Shown here: piece by piece, positions 30,366-40,995 of the stretch
Layout of the letters: each line of letters opens with the position of its first letter
Numbering within the stretch: the stretch's first letter is position 1
Assembly (NCBI RefSeq): GCF_030687495.1
Contig: NZ_CP117435.1
Coordinates: 5,770,501 to 5,834,500, forward strand
Direction of reading: 5' to 3'
DNA: 64,000 nt
Origin: Pseudomonas sp. FP453
Lineage (GTDB): Bacteria > Pseudomonadota > Gammaproteobacteria > Pseudomonadales > Pseudomonadaceae
The notes under the pieces: model-generated
Told to the model about the DNA's origin: nothing
The model's database searches: none
The model's input: the letters and a program-made list of their open reading frames with translations, nothing else
Program-made: the position numbers and the translations under genes

Positions 30366-30494
30366 GGTGGCTTCAGGGTCACGGGAAACGGCGGCCAGTA
30401 TCCTCGCCCCGCCCGTAAAGACCAATAGCCCTATTAATAATAAGGGTTGCTCGCAAACGTCACCGCGCGGGCAATCGCTTCAGGAAGTGCGTGT

Positions 30495-31691
30495 ATGAAT
30501 GTCACCTTCACCCCCTGGGCCCGCCGCCTGGCGTGGGCTCTGCCGATGATCGCGCTGCTGGCCGGCTGTGACGCGGGTAAAGAAACAGCCAAAGAGGCGC
30601 TCAAGCCTGAGCCCGCCAAACCTCACGCCGTTGCCACCTATGTCAGTGCGCCGTGGGAGGCGCTGCCTGCGGTATCCGACAGTGACTTGCTGGCCGGCTT
30701 TGAATCCTGGCGCAGCGCCTGCCAACGCCTCAAGGCCGACCCGATCTGGGGCGCGACCTGCGCGGCGGCGACAGGCGTGCCGGCGAACGCCTCGGCAGTG
30801 CGTGGTTTTCTCAAGGAGCAGTTGGACGTGTTCGGCCTGCGCTCGGCAGACAACACGCCAAACGGCTTGATCACCGGCTACTACGAACCGGTCTACCCCG
30901 GCAGCCTGACCCAGACGGCCAAGGCTCATGTGCCGGTATACGGCGTGCCGGATGACCTGATCATCGTCAACCTGGAAAGCATCTACCCCGAACTCAAGGG
31001 CAAGCGCCTGCGCGGCCGGCTCGAAGGTCGCGTGCTCAAGCCCTACGACGATGCCAGCGCGATCAACGGCCAAGGCTCGACCGCCAAGCCGATTGCCTGG
31101 CTGACCGATCCAATGGACCTGCAATTCCTGCAAATCCAGGGCTCGGGCCGTATCCAACTAGCCGGCGGGCGCCAACTGCGTGTGGGCTATGGCGACCAGA
31201 ACGGCTACCCCTACCGCCCTATCGGCCGCTGGCTGGTGGAGCAAGGTGAACTGAAAAAAGAAGACGTGACCATGGGCGCCATCAGCGCCTGGGCCAAGGC
31301 CCATCCGCAGCGCATCCCGGAACTGTTGGCGAGCAACCCCAGCTACGTGTTCTTCAGCGCCCGCCCCGACAGCAACGAAGGCCCACGCGGCTCGTTGAAC
31401 GTGCCGCTGACCGCCGGCTACAGCGTGGCGGTGGACCGCAAGGTGATTCCGTTGGGCAGTCTGTTGTGGCTATCGACCACCAAGCCGGATGGCTCGCCCA
31501 TCGCCAGGCCCGTGGCCGCGCAGGACACCGGCGGTGCCATTACTGGCGAAGTGCGGGCGGACTTGTTCTGGGGCACCGGCGCGGCGGCAGGTGAGCTGGC
31601 GGGGAATATGAAGCAGCAGGGGCAGATCTGGATGTTGTGGCCCAAGGGCGCGGCATTGCCACAAGTGCCGGAAGTCACTACCGGGAGCTGA
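30495..31691 (+). CDS. mltA: Membrane-bound lytic murein transglycosylase A
   Basis: Outer-membrane lipoprotein that cleaves peptidoglycan to 1,6-anhydro-muropeptides (GH102). It has 398 residues. The signal and lipobox are WALPMIALLAGC (Cys near 25). The MltA core has GLITGYYEPVYPGS at about 135, IQGSGRIQLAGGRQLRVGY near 220, and YVFFSARPDSNEGPRGS. The C-terminal 3D domain contains the catalytic Asp in AAQDTGGAITGEVRADLFWG near 345. Start is ATG 30495. It is a single gene, divergent from the cytochrome c gene and followed by a REP pair. Confidence 0.93.
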   Translation: MNVTFTPWARRLAWALPMIALLAGCDAGKETAKEALKPEPAKPHAVATYVSAPWEALPAVSDSDLLAGFESWRSACQRLKADPIWGATCAAATGVPANASAVRGFLKEQLDVFGLRSADNTPNGLITGYYEPVYPGSLTQTAKAHVPVYGVPDDLIIVNLESIYPELKGKRLRGRLEGRVLKPYDDASAINGQGSTAKPIAWLTDPMDLQFLQIQGSGRIQLAGGRQLRVGYGDQNGYPYRPIGRWLVEQGELKKEDVTMGAISAWAKAHPQRIPELLASNPSYVFFSARPDSNEGPRGSLNVPLTAGYSVAVDRKVIPLGSLLWLSTTKPDGSPIARPVAAQDTGGAITGEVRADLFWGTGAAAGELAGNMKQQGQIWMLWPKGAALPQVPEVTTGS

Positions 31692-31710
31692 CAAGCGCTG
31701 AAGGGCAAAA

Positions 31711-31801
31711 TGTGGGAGCGGGCTTGCTCGCGAATACGGAGTGTCAGCCAGCACATTCGGCACTGATGTACCGCTATCGCAGGCAAGCCAGCTCCCACAG
31801 G
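31711..31801. repeat. REP pair (REPIN), mixed core types
   Basis: Forward copy with a diverged core (GGCTTGCTCGCGAA) and an inverted CAGGCAAGCCAG-type copy, between mltA and the convergent MAPEG gene. Confidence 0.82.
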
Positions 31802-31817
31802 GGATCGTTATCACCCG

Positions 31818-32204
31818 TTAGATCGAGATAAAGAAGAAACTCGCAATCAACGCCATCCCCGCGAACCACACCAGCGAACGCAGGATCGCCCAGTCCGCCA
31901 CATAACAAATGATGTACAACAGGCGACTGGTGATAAACAACACCGCCAGCACATTGATCGTCACCAACTCCGCCGTACCGGCCAGGTGCGCGATGATCAC
32001 CGCCGCCGCAAACGCCGGGGTGACTTCAAAACTGTTGAGCTGAGCGTTGTGGGCGCGTTTGGCGAACCCATCGAGGGTTTCCAGGAACGCACGCGGGTCA
32101 TGGTTCTGCCGAGGCCCGAACTTGCCGCCGCTGAACTTGGCCACCCCCGTGCACAGGTAAGGCAGGAAAATTGCGATCAACACACACCAGAAGGCCACCG
32201 TCAT
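31818..32204 (-). CDS. MAPEG-family small membrane protein
   Basis: A 128-residue inner-membrane protein with four predicted hydrophobic helices: about residues 3-22, 62-83, 84-105 and 108-127. The MAPEG-like FGPRQNHDPRAFLETLDGFAKRAHNAQLNSFEV segment, spanning roughly residues 29-61, lies between helices 1 and 2 and has the RAxxAxxNxxE pattern that binds glutathione in this family. Bacterial MAPEG proteins of this short type have no settled function. Start ATG 32204 has AAGGAATCAGTG upstream, a good site; a longer start at 32228 is less likely. It is divergent from the antiporter gene. Confidence 0.82.
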   Translation of the reverse strand: MTVAFWCVLIAIFLPYLCTGVAKFSGGKFGPRQNHDPRAFLETLDGFAKRAHNAQLNSFEVTPAFAAAVIIAHLAGTAELVTINVLAVLFITSRLLYIICYVADWAILRSLVWFAGMALIASFFFISI

Positions 32205-32396
32205 CACTGATTCCTTTTTTGTTTTCAAACAGAAATTAGAGTTTTAGCACTAAATATCGCAAGCCGCACTCCCCGCTATGAACCGCTACACCACCAAAGG
32301 TTCTATCCGCCATTTCACGCTTGCCTTGCAACATCACGCCGCTGCTGCGGTCCATCCCCCACTGATGCACCCACACCCAACCTCCAAGGACCCCGG

Positions 32397-33656
32397 ATGC
32401 TTGAACTTGTCGCCGCCTTCATCTGCCTCACCACCCTGCTCACCTATGTGAACTTCCGTTTTATCGGCCTGCCCCCCACCATCGGCGTGATGGTCACGGC
32501 CCTGGTGTTTTCCCTGATTCTGCAAGGCCTGAGCTTTATCGGCTACCCAGGCCTGGAAGAACGCATCCAGCAACTGATCGGCCAGATCGACTTCGGCGAC
32601 CTGCTGATGAACTGGATGCTCTCGTTCCTGTTGTTCGCCGGCGCCTTGCACGTCAACCTGAGCGACCTGCGCAGCTACCGCTGGCCCATCGGCCTGCTGG
32701 CGACCTTCGGCGTGTTGATCGCCACCGTGGTGATCGGCAGCCTGGCGTATTACATCTTCGCCCTGTTTGGCTGGCACGTGAGCTTCCTCTACTGCCTGCT
32801 GTTCGGCGCACTGATCTCGCCCACCGACCCGATTGCGGTGCTGGGTGTGCTGCGTACCGCCAACGCCTCGAAACCTTTGAAAACCACCATCGTCGGCGAG
32901 TCGCTGTTCAACGACGGCACGGCGGTAGTGGTGTTTACCGTGTTACTGGGCATCGCGCAGTTGGGCGAGACGCCAACCGTGGGCGCCACAGCCATGCTAT
33001 TCGCCCATGAAGCGCTGGGCGGCGTGGTGTTCGGCGGCCTGATCGGCTACCTCGTGTACCTGATGATCAAGAGCATCGAGCAGCACCAGATCGAGGTGAT
33101 GCTGACCCTCGCCCTGGTGATCGGCGGTTCGGCAATGGCCACCGAACTGCACGTCTCCGCGCCGATTGCGATGGTGGTCGCGGGCCTGATCATTGGCAAC
33201 CTGGGCCGCAAGCTGGCGATGAACGACATGACGCGCCGCTACCTCGACGGTTTCTGGGAATTGCTCGATGACATGCTCAACGCCCTGCTGTTCGCCTTGA
33301 TCGGCATGGAGTTGCTGCTGTTGCCCTTCAACTGGCTGCATGTATTCGCCGCCAGCTTGCTCGCGGTGGCCATCCTGCTTTCGCGCCTGCTGACAGTGGC
33401 TCCGGCGATCTTGCTGCTGCGCCGCTGGCGAACGGTGCCGCGCGGTACCATCCGCATCCTCACGTGGGGCGGTCTGCGCGGCGGGGTATCGGTAGCGTTG
33501 GCCCTGGCCCTGCCGCTGGGTCCTGAGCGGGACCTGCTGCTGAGCATCACCTACATCGTGGTGCTGTCGTCGATCCTGTTGCAGGGCTTGAGCATCGGCA
33601 AGCTGGTCAAGCGCGTGACCCGCGATGACCCCCAGGCCAGCGCCGAGCCTCACTGA
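32397..33656 (+). CDS. Na+/H+ antiporter, CPA1 family
   Basis: A 419-residue inner-membrane cation/proton antiporter with about 12 hydrophobic helices. CPA1 hallmarks are visible: SPTDPIAVLGVLR with the Asp in helix 5, followed by VGESLFNDGTAVVVFTVLLG with the ion-binding Asn-Asp pair. A C-terminal WGGLRGGVSVALALALPLGP is the usual Arg-containing helix of CPA1 transporters. It lacks the long cytoplasmic tail of NhaP-K2 proteins. Start ATG 32397 follows AAGGACCCCGG. The last seven bases overlap the 3' end of the convergent FNT gene. Na+ versus K+ preference cannot be read from the sequence. Confidence 0.88.
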   Translation: MLELVAAFICLTTLLTYVNFRFIGLPPTIGVMVTALVFSLILQGLSFIGYPGLEERIQQLIGQIDFGDLLMNWMLSFLLFAGALHVNLSDLRSYRWPIGLLATFGVLIATVVIGSLAYYIFALFGWHVSFLYCLLFGALISPTDPIAVLGVLRTANASKPLKTTIVGESLFNDGTAVVVFTVLLGIAQLGETPTVGATAMLFAHEALGGVVFGGLIGYLVYLMIKSIEQHQIEVMLTLALVIGGSAMATELHVSAPIAMVVAGLIIGNLGRKLAMNDMTRRYLDGFWELLDDMLNALLFALIGMELLLLPFNWLHVFAASLLAVAILLSRLLTVAPAILLLRRWRTVPRGTIRILTWGGLRGGVSVALALALPLGPERDLLLSITYIVVLSSILLQGLSIGKLVKRVTRDDPQASAEPH

Positions 33657-34537
33657 TCCTTGCGAGTCGGCTGCGGATGCCTCGGGTCCGCAGTCTTCTT
33701 GTTCGGCAGGCTGCTTTCACTACGAATCTGCGCATGACTGATAAGCGCAAAGATAAAACTGCCACCGATGATATTGCCCGCCAACGTCGGCCCGGCGAAC
33801 ACCAGCCAGAAGTCTTTCCATGGCAATTCGCCGGCAAACACCAGGTAGGACACTTCGGCAGAGCCGACGACGATGTGGGTGAAGTCACCCAAGGCCATGA
33901 GGTAGGTGATCAGGATGATGATCCACAGCTTGGCGCTTTCCATCGACGGGATCATCCACACCATGGTCGCGATCATCCAGCCGGAGACGATGCCCTTGGC
34001 AAACATCTGCCCGGGATCGTTCTCCATGACCTTGCGCCCGATCTCAAGGAAGGCCAGGTCGGTCTTGGTGTCGAAGATCGGCAAGTGCAGCATCACGTAG
34101 GCCACCAGCAAGGTGCCGCACAGGTTGCCCACCAGCACCACCGACCACAGCCGCAACAGGCGCCCGGCATTGGCCAGGGTGGGTTTGCTCATCACCGGCA
34201 GCACGGCGGTCAGGGTGTTTTCGGTGAACAGTTGCTGGCGCGCAAGAATCACCGCGAGGAAACCTGCGCAGTAGCCGAAGCTGGCGATCACCTTGAATTC
34301 CTCGCCGTCCGGCAGGCGCGAGTTGAGCAGGCCCATGCCCATCAGCGACAGGCCCATGGTCAGGCCGGCGGCGAGCGCAGACCACCACAACGCGGCCACA
34401 TTGCGCTCCAGCTCCTGGTCGCCCTGGGTCCGGATGATTTCATGTAGAACCGCCGCGCGAGGCGGCTGGTTCTTGTCCACATCGGCCTGTTCTTCCTGCG
34501 ACAGGTTGGGGGTCTTGCCGTCTGTTTGAGTGGCCAT
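33650..34537 (-). CDS. Formate/nitrite transporter (FNT) family channel
   Basis: A 295-residue inner-membrane protein with six predicted helices, the FNT pentameric channel fold, which passes formate, nitrite, lactate or related anions with protons. Family stretches are FGYCAGFLAVILARQQLFTE (helix 2 and the QQLFTEN motif), NLCGTLLVAYVM, and GDFTHIVVGSAEVSYLVFAG with the pore His. A charged N-terminal tail of about 50 residues precedes the first helix. There is no formate dehydrogenase or nitrite reductase gene nearby, so the substrate is open. Start ATG 34537 is used; upstream extension is low-complexity. Confidence 0.85.
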   Translation of the reverse strand: MATQTDGKTPNLSQEEQADVDKNQPPRAAVLHEIIRTQGDQELERNVAALWWSALAAGLTMGLSLMGMGLLNSRLPDGEEFKVIASFGYCAGFLAVILARQQLFTENTLTAVLPVMSKPTLANAGRLLRLWSVVLVGNLCGTLLVAYVMLHLPIFDTKTDLAFLEIGRKVMENDPGQMFAKGIVSGWMIATMVWMIPSMESAKLWIIILITYLMALGDFTHIVVGSAEVSYLVFAGELPWKDFWLVFAGPTLAGNIIGGSFIFALISHAQIRSESSLPNKKTADPRHPQPTRKDQ

Positions 34538-34596
34538 GATCGCGTGCGTCCAAGGGGTGCCTGTAGCTACGACACGCCGTGACGGTAGCTGTTCAT

Positions 34597-36509
34597 TTAA
34601 AGCGGAATACGCCAGGCCTTGGCCATTTCCACGGTGGTGGAACTGATCGGTTTGCTCCACGGTTTATTACGCGCCTTATAGTTTTGAACAATGTCTTCAA
34701 GCGCGGCGTTGAACTCACCTGGCGTGGGTGGCATTGGCCAGCTTGAGGGCGACCCGGTGCAACAGTTCAACGTTGGACGCCGGCTGGCCCGGGCGGAAAA
34801 GCGACGGGTAGATGACCTCCCGGGGTGAAGTTCTCGGCTTTCACCGCGATGTCGCGTCTTTTCATTTCGGCGACAGCATGGGTCATCACCTTGGACAAGG
34901 GTGAACCCGTGCCCTGCTTGGCGGCCACCTGCAACAGTTGTTGGAAGTTGGGCTGCCCTGCCGCATTCAGGTGCCGCCCCAGCCACTCGACGTGCTCAGG
35001 TCGACGGGCCAGCGTATCCAGATTGCGCAGCGCTGCCGCGATCTTCGGGGTGATCGTCAGGATATTGCTGGTCCGATTGGCGTCGCTCACGGCACTGTTC
35101 AAGGCTTGCAAGGCTTGCTGCGCGGTCTTTCGAAACGTCAGCGCATCCGCAGCGGCCGGGTCTTTTTTCAGCTGGTCCTGGACGCTAGCCAGCAAGGTGT
35201 CATCCATCGCCAGTACCGCGCTCTCCATTGACGCGTACGAATGCTGCTCGCGCGCCTTTTCCCGTGTCCCCAGATGAGCCGTCACCGCCTGATGGGCCTT
35301 TGCCTGCAGATGTTTTTTCTGCTCGGGCGTCATGGTGAAGTTGACGGTGCCGTTGAACATGCCGCGAAAGTCGCCTTGTTCCGTGTTCAGCGGCAAGGTC
35401 ACCGTCTGCTCGGCATACGCCTTGAGTCGCTCGGCTTGATAAGCCCCGGCAGCGCTGTGTGGCGTGCCGGTCAATCGATCGACGATGTTGCTGAAGAACC
35501 CGCCGCTTTTTTTCGGTTTCGCCTCGTCGGACTCAAACTTGACGACCAGCGACTCAGGCTGGTTCAACGGGTCTTGCGGCTGCGATGACCCGACCACGCC
35601 GGGCGCGGGCGTATTGGCGAGCAATCCACCGTCCTGGAACGCCGTGACTTCGGCCACTTGCTGAAACCCATGGCCTTGCTCTTGCGGGCTCTTGAACAAC
35701 CCCGGCAGCGAGCCCGAAATACGGGCGGCGCGGGCGATATCCATGTCCGGGGCCAGGCTGGCATTGAACACCACCAATTGCGGGCGATCGTCAAACATGC
35801 CGGTGCCGGTGATGTTGAGTTGCTTGATCGCCGGAATATGGTGGCTCAACACTTCAAGGTCGCGAAAGGTTGGCCCGCCACCGGCGCTCAGCCTGTCGGC
35901 AATCTTCATGACTTCGCCGGGCCGGGTTTCCCTGGGCATGTCGGCGATGTGGGCGAGGATCGACTTGCGCGACTCGTTGCGCATCATCTCTTCCAGGGGT
36001 GAAGCCTCGGTTTGCAAGCGCGGCAGCATGGTCAGCAACAGTTGGGTGATATTGCCGGCCGCCCCCGGCAAACGCCCGGCGAGCTTGCCGAGTTCGGAGC
36101 TGATGTTTTGCAGCCAGGCGGTCACCGGGTCTTTGCTGTTGAGCAGGCTGGGCAGGTCGAGGCTGTTCGACAGCTCGCCGAACGTTTTAGCGTTCATGCC
36201 ACTGGCAAGCAATGTGGAGGAAATCGCCCCGGCAGACGAGCCGGAAATCACCTTCACGCCTTGCAGCTTCTTGCCATCTTCCAGTGCCTGCACCATTCCC
36301 GGGAAGGCGATGCCCTTGGCGCCGCCGCCGCTGAGCACCAGGTGGCTGGGCGGTGGCGGTGACACATCGACATCCACTCGCCCATCGTTATGGCGATGGA
36401 GGCTCAACTTGCGTGGACCCACGTTCTCGAGCAGAGGCGTCTTCACGCTCTGGTCGAGGGTGTGTGGCGCCGGGGCTTGGGCTTGAACAGGAGAATTGGA
36501 CACTTTCAT
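34597..36509 (-). pseudogene. ExoU-like patatin-type phospholipase effector; two apparent frameshifts at C-terminus
   Basis: Homologue of the P. aeruginosa type III effector ExoU, a ubiquitin-activated phospholipase A2 toxic to eukaryotic cells. From ATG 36509 an open frame of 580 codons carries LVLSGGGAKGIAFPG (oxyanion loop, residues 58-71), GSSAG (catalytic Ser92), NITGTGMFDDRPQLVVFNAS as in ExoU, and DGG with the catalytic Asp293. That frame stops at 34767 with an unrelated tail. ExoU-like sequence continues in two other frames: VIYPSLFRPGQPASNVELLH after an extra base at about 34819-34825, then EFNAALEDIVQNYKARNK and SSTTVEMAKAWRIPL after another extra base near 34723, ending at 34597. 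If real, the shifts remove the C-terminal membrane-binding bundle but leave the catalytic domain intact. No spcU-like chaperone, secretion genes or T3SS promoter box were seen. Confidence 0.82.
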
Positions 36510-36608
36510 ACACAGGCTCTCGCTACAGGATGTAGTCCTGAGTGATGAGAGAGCCTGGGAAAGATCCACGCGGAATGATTTGGCAACGCAAATCAAACCG
36601 CGATGGGG

Positions 36609-37013
36609 TTACTCGGAGACGCTGTCGTCCTGGAACTGGTCCTTCACGTACTTGATCTCGGTACGCCCGTGGGGCGCCGGCAAGCCGTCTTCGCCGAGGT
36701 TGACGAAGACCATTTTTTCCACGGTGAGGATGCTTTTGCGTGTGATCTTGTTGCGCACTTCGCAGGTCAGGGTGATGGAGGTGCGGCCGAACTCGGTGGC
36801 GGTGATGCCCAGTTCGATGATGTCGCCCTGGCGCGAGGCGCTGACGAAGTTGATTTCGGAGATGTACTTGGTCACCACGCGCTGGTTGCCCAGTTGGACG
36901 ATCGCGTAGATCGCCGCTTCTTCGTCGATCCAGCGCAGCAGGCTGCCGCCGAACAGGGTGCCGTTGGGGTTGAGGTCTTCGGGTTTTACCCATTTGCGGG
37001 TGTGGAAGTTCAT
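36609..37013 (-). CDS. Acyl-CoA thioesterase, hotdog fold (YciA-like)
   Basis: A 134-residue single hotdog-domain thioesterase that hydrolyses acyl-CoA to free acid and CoA. The diagnostic segment is LNPNGTLFGGSLLRWIDEEA at about residues 14-33. It contains the catalytic Asn/Asp helix, and VSASRQGDIIELG and IKYVKDQFQ support the YciA/Acot-type assignment. It is cytoplasmic, and the substrate chain length is unknown. Start is ATG 37013. The gene stands upstream of the ExoU-like gene on the same strand with 100 bp between them, and is divergent from ahcY. Confidence 0.87.
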   Translation of the reverse strand: MNFHTRKWVKPEDLNPNGTLFGGSLLRWIDEEAAIYAIVQLGNQRVVTKYISEINFVSASRQGDIIELGITATEFGRTSITLTCEVRNKITRKSILTVEKMVFVNLGEDGLPAPHGRTEIKYVKDQFQDDSVSE

Positions 37014-37081
37014 GGTCACTCCAAAGCGTCTTGCCGAATGATGGGCGACATCATGGCAGAGGCCGCGCCAGAGCTCTATGA

Positions 37082-38749
<1,668 letters not shown>

Positions 38750-38782
38750 GTAACCCGCTCTCTCCTTGTCGGAGCGGGCTTG

Positions 38783-38873
38783 TGTGGGAGCGGGCTTGCC
38801 CGCGATGGCGGTGGGTCAGTTGAAGAATGTCTCGACTGATCCACTGCAATCGCGGGCAAGCCCGCTCCCACAT
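38783..38873. repeat. REP pair (REPIN) inside the ahcY-metF interval
   Basis: Inward-facing CGGGCTTGCCCG-type copies, preceded by a truncated copy (GGAGCGGGCTTGTG). It lies between ahcY and metF, so it could alter transcript stability or termination between the two genes. Confidence 0.85.
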
Positions 38874-38919
38874 TGACGGTGAACACCTTCCGGTTTTTTG
38901 AGTTTCCAAGGATACGACC

Positions 38920-39765
38920 ATGTCCCAAGACCGTCGCTACAGCTTCGAGTTCTTCCCGACCAAGACCGATGCTGGGCATGAAAAACTGATGGCGACTGCC
39001 AAGCAGTTGGCCAGCTACAACCCCGACTTCTTTTCCTGCACCTACGGCGCCGGCGGCTCGACCCGTGACCGCACGATCAACACCGTGTTGCAGCTGGAAA
39101 GCGAAGTCAAAGTTCCCGCCGCTCCGCACTTGTCGTGCGTGGGCGACAGCAAGGCCGACCTGCGCGGCCTGCTGACCCAATACAAGGCTGCCGGCATCAA
39201 GCGCATCGTCGCCCTGCGCGGTGACCTGCCGTCCGGCATGGGCATCGCCAGCGGCGAGCTGCGCTACGCCAATGACCTGGTGAGCTTCATCCGCGAAGAA
39301 AGCGGCGACCACTTCCATATCGAAGTGGCGGCCTACCCGGAGATGCACCCCCAGGCACGCAACTTCGAAGACGATTTGCAGAACTTCGTGCGCAAGGCCA
39401 ACGCCGGCGCCGACAGCGCGATCACCCAGTACTTCTTCAACGCCGACAGCTACTTCTACTTCGTCGAGCGTGTACGGGCCATGGGTGTGAACATCCCGAT
39501 CGTGCCGGGCATCATGCCGATCACCAACTACAGCAAGCTCGCGCGCTTCTCCGACGCCTGCGGCGCCGAGATCCCACGCTGGGTGCGCAAACAACTGGAA
39601 GCCTACGGCGACGACGTCAAAAGCATCCAGGCGTTCGGCGAGCAGGTCATCAGCGAAATGTGTGAACGTTTGTTGCAAGGTGGCGCGCCCGGCCTGCACT
39701 TCTATACCCTCAACCAGGCCGATCCTAGCCTGGCAATCTGGAACAACCTCAAGCTGCCCCGCTAA
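38920..39765 (+). CDS. metF: 5,10-methylenetetrahydrofolate reductase
   Basis: FAD-dependent enzyme that makes 5-methyl-THF for homocysteine methylation. It has 281 residues, the bacterial MetF length. It has FEFFPTKTDAGHEKL at the N-terminus (the conserved Glu and Phe), FFSCTYGAGGSTRDRT, VALRGDLPSGMG, ADSAITQYFFNADSYFYFVE, and VPGIMPITNYSKLARFSDAC. The ATG at 38920 has AAGGATACGACC in front. It supplies the methyl donor for the homocysteine made by AhcY, so the pair rebuilds methionine. A rho-independent terminator follows. Confidence 0.96.
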   Translation: MSQDRRYSFEFFPTKTDAGHEKLMATAKQLASYNPDFFSCTYGAGGSTRDRTINTVLQLESEVKVPAAPHLSCVGDSKADLRGLLTQYKAAGIKRIVALRGDLPSGMGIASGELRYANDLVSFIREESGDHFHIEVAAYPEMHPQARNFEDDLQNFVRKANAGADSAITQYFFNADSYFYFVERVRAMGVNIPIVPGIMPITNYSKLARFSDACGAEIPRWVRKQLEAYGDDVKSIQAFGEQVISEMCERLLQGGAPGLHFYTLNQADPSLAIWNNLKLPR

Positions 39766-39785
39766 GGTCTGTTCGCAGTTGCACC

Positions 39786-39820
39786 CGGGCCCTCGTCAAC
39801 GCGAGGGCCTTTGTCGTTTT
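39786..39820 (+). terminator. Rho-independent terminator of metF
   Basis: GGCCCTCG-TCAACG-CGAGGGCC followed by TTTGTCGTTTT, eight-base-pair stem starting 22 bp after the metF stop. Confidence 0.87.
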
Positions 39821-39849
39821 AATACTCCCGGAATGGAAGCCAGCAGTAC

Positions 39850-40932
39850 ATGAATACAGCATCCCCGACTCCCCGCCCGCAGCTGGTTTACCTGGTATTC
39901 GGCGCCGAGACCTACCATCAGGAAGCGGTATTCAGCATCGCCAGTGCCCTGTCCCACCTGGGCGGCCCCCAGGACATGCCACTGGACATCCAGGTGTTCA
40001 GCGACAACCCCGCGCCCTATCGCGACCTGCCGGTGCACGTCCACACCCTGGACGACGCCACCCGCCAACGCTGGAGCGAGCCCCACGGCTACCATTTCCG
40101 CACCAAGCATGTGCTGTTGCGCCAGGTCCTCGAAACTTCGGAACGTGCGCTGCTGATCGACACCGACACGTTTTTCCACGACTCGCCCATGGCCCTGTTC
40201 GAACGCGTCGCGCCCGGCACGGTGCTGTGCAACGCCTTCCACGCCAAGTACGGCGATAACCGCGAAAGCGTGCTGTACAGCGCCCTGGCCAAAATTCTGG
40301 CCGACAAGGGCCTGGCCGATGACGACATGCCGCTGCTCAACTCCGGCGTGATGGGCCTGGCGCAGCAGGACGCGCATTTGCTGGACCGCTCCATCGAACT
40401 GATGGACGAACTGTTCCCCCTGGCTCAGGGCGCCTACACCCTGGAAGAGTTCTGCCTGTCGGTGGTGGCCTACCGCACCGTCAACGTGCGCCAGTGCCCG
40501 GACCTGATCCACCACTACTGGAGCCGCAAGCAGCTGTTTCGCGCCAAGGTCAAGGCGTGGATCGCCAAGCATGGCGCCGCCCCGACCTGCGCCCACGCCC
40601 TGGCCGACACGCGCAAGGTCTCCGCGCACCTGCCGCGTCCACCGCGCCTGCAACGCCTGATGTACAAGCTGATCACCCTGGCCCTGCCCAAGCGCAAGCA
40701 GCAGTTCATCCGCGAAATCCTCTACGGCTGCTACGAGCACGAAAACGAGTTCGACCAGGCGTGCGGCCCGGTTTGGTGGGACAAGGCCAAGCAAAACCAG
40801 GCCGAGCGGCAGAAGTGCCCGGTGGATGCCCATCAACTGGAGCACTGGTTCGCCAACCCCTTGGTGCGCCTGATTCTGGGCGAGCGCCGCGCGGCGATCT
40901 ACGAACACCTGATGACCTCGCCGACAAAATAG
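39850..40932 (+). CDS. Glycosyltransferase-like protein of unknown substrate
   Basis: A 360-residue cytoplasmic protein. The first half resembles a GT-A nucleotide-sugar fold: LVYLVFGAETYHQEAVFSI, the DxD-like ALLIDTDTFFHDSP near residue 100-115, and LLNSGVMGLAQQDAHLLDRS as the usual second acceptor-side block. The C-terminal third is basic and helical (KLITLALPKRKQQFIREILY). These features suggest a transferase acting on a cell-surface or lipid-linked sugar, but the family was not identified. It starts at ATG 39850, about 85 bp after metF and past a terminator. It ends 63 bp before a binding-protein gene. No polysaccharide cluster is nearby. Confidence 0.65.
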   Translation: MNTASPTPRPQLVYLVFGAETYHQEAVFSIASALSHLGGPQDMPLDIQVFSDNPAPYRDLPVHVHTLDDATRQRWSEPHGYHFRTKHVLLRQVLETSERALLIDTDTFFHDSPMALFERVAPGTVLCNAFHAKYGDNRESVLYSALAKILADKGLADDDMPLLNSGVMGLAQQDAHLLDRSIELMDELFPLAQGAYTLEEFCLSVVAYRTVNVRQCPDLIHHYWSRKQLFRAKVKAWIAKHGAAPTCAHALADTRKVSAHLPRPPRLQRLMYKLITLALPKRKQQFIREILYGCYEHENEFDQACGPVWWDKAKQNQAERQKCPVDAHQLEHWFANPLVRLILGERRAAIYEHLMTSPTK

Positions 40933-40995
40933 CGCGGGCCGCAGATGCTCGTGCCAGAGCTTTTCTTTAGGGCCCCAGCGTCGTAACCTCAGGGC

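Noticed and set aside
36510..36608. A T3SS promoter element (Hrp box or ExsA site) upstream of the ExoU-like gene
   Set aside because: No GGAACC-N16-CCAC pattern or ExsA-like A-rich site was found in the 100 bp upstream.
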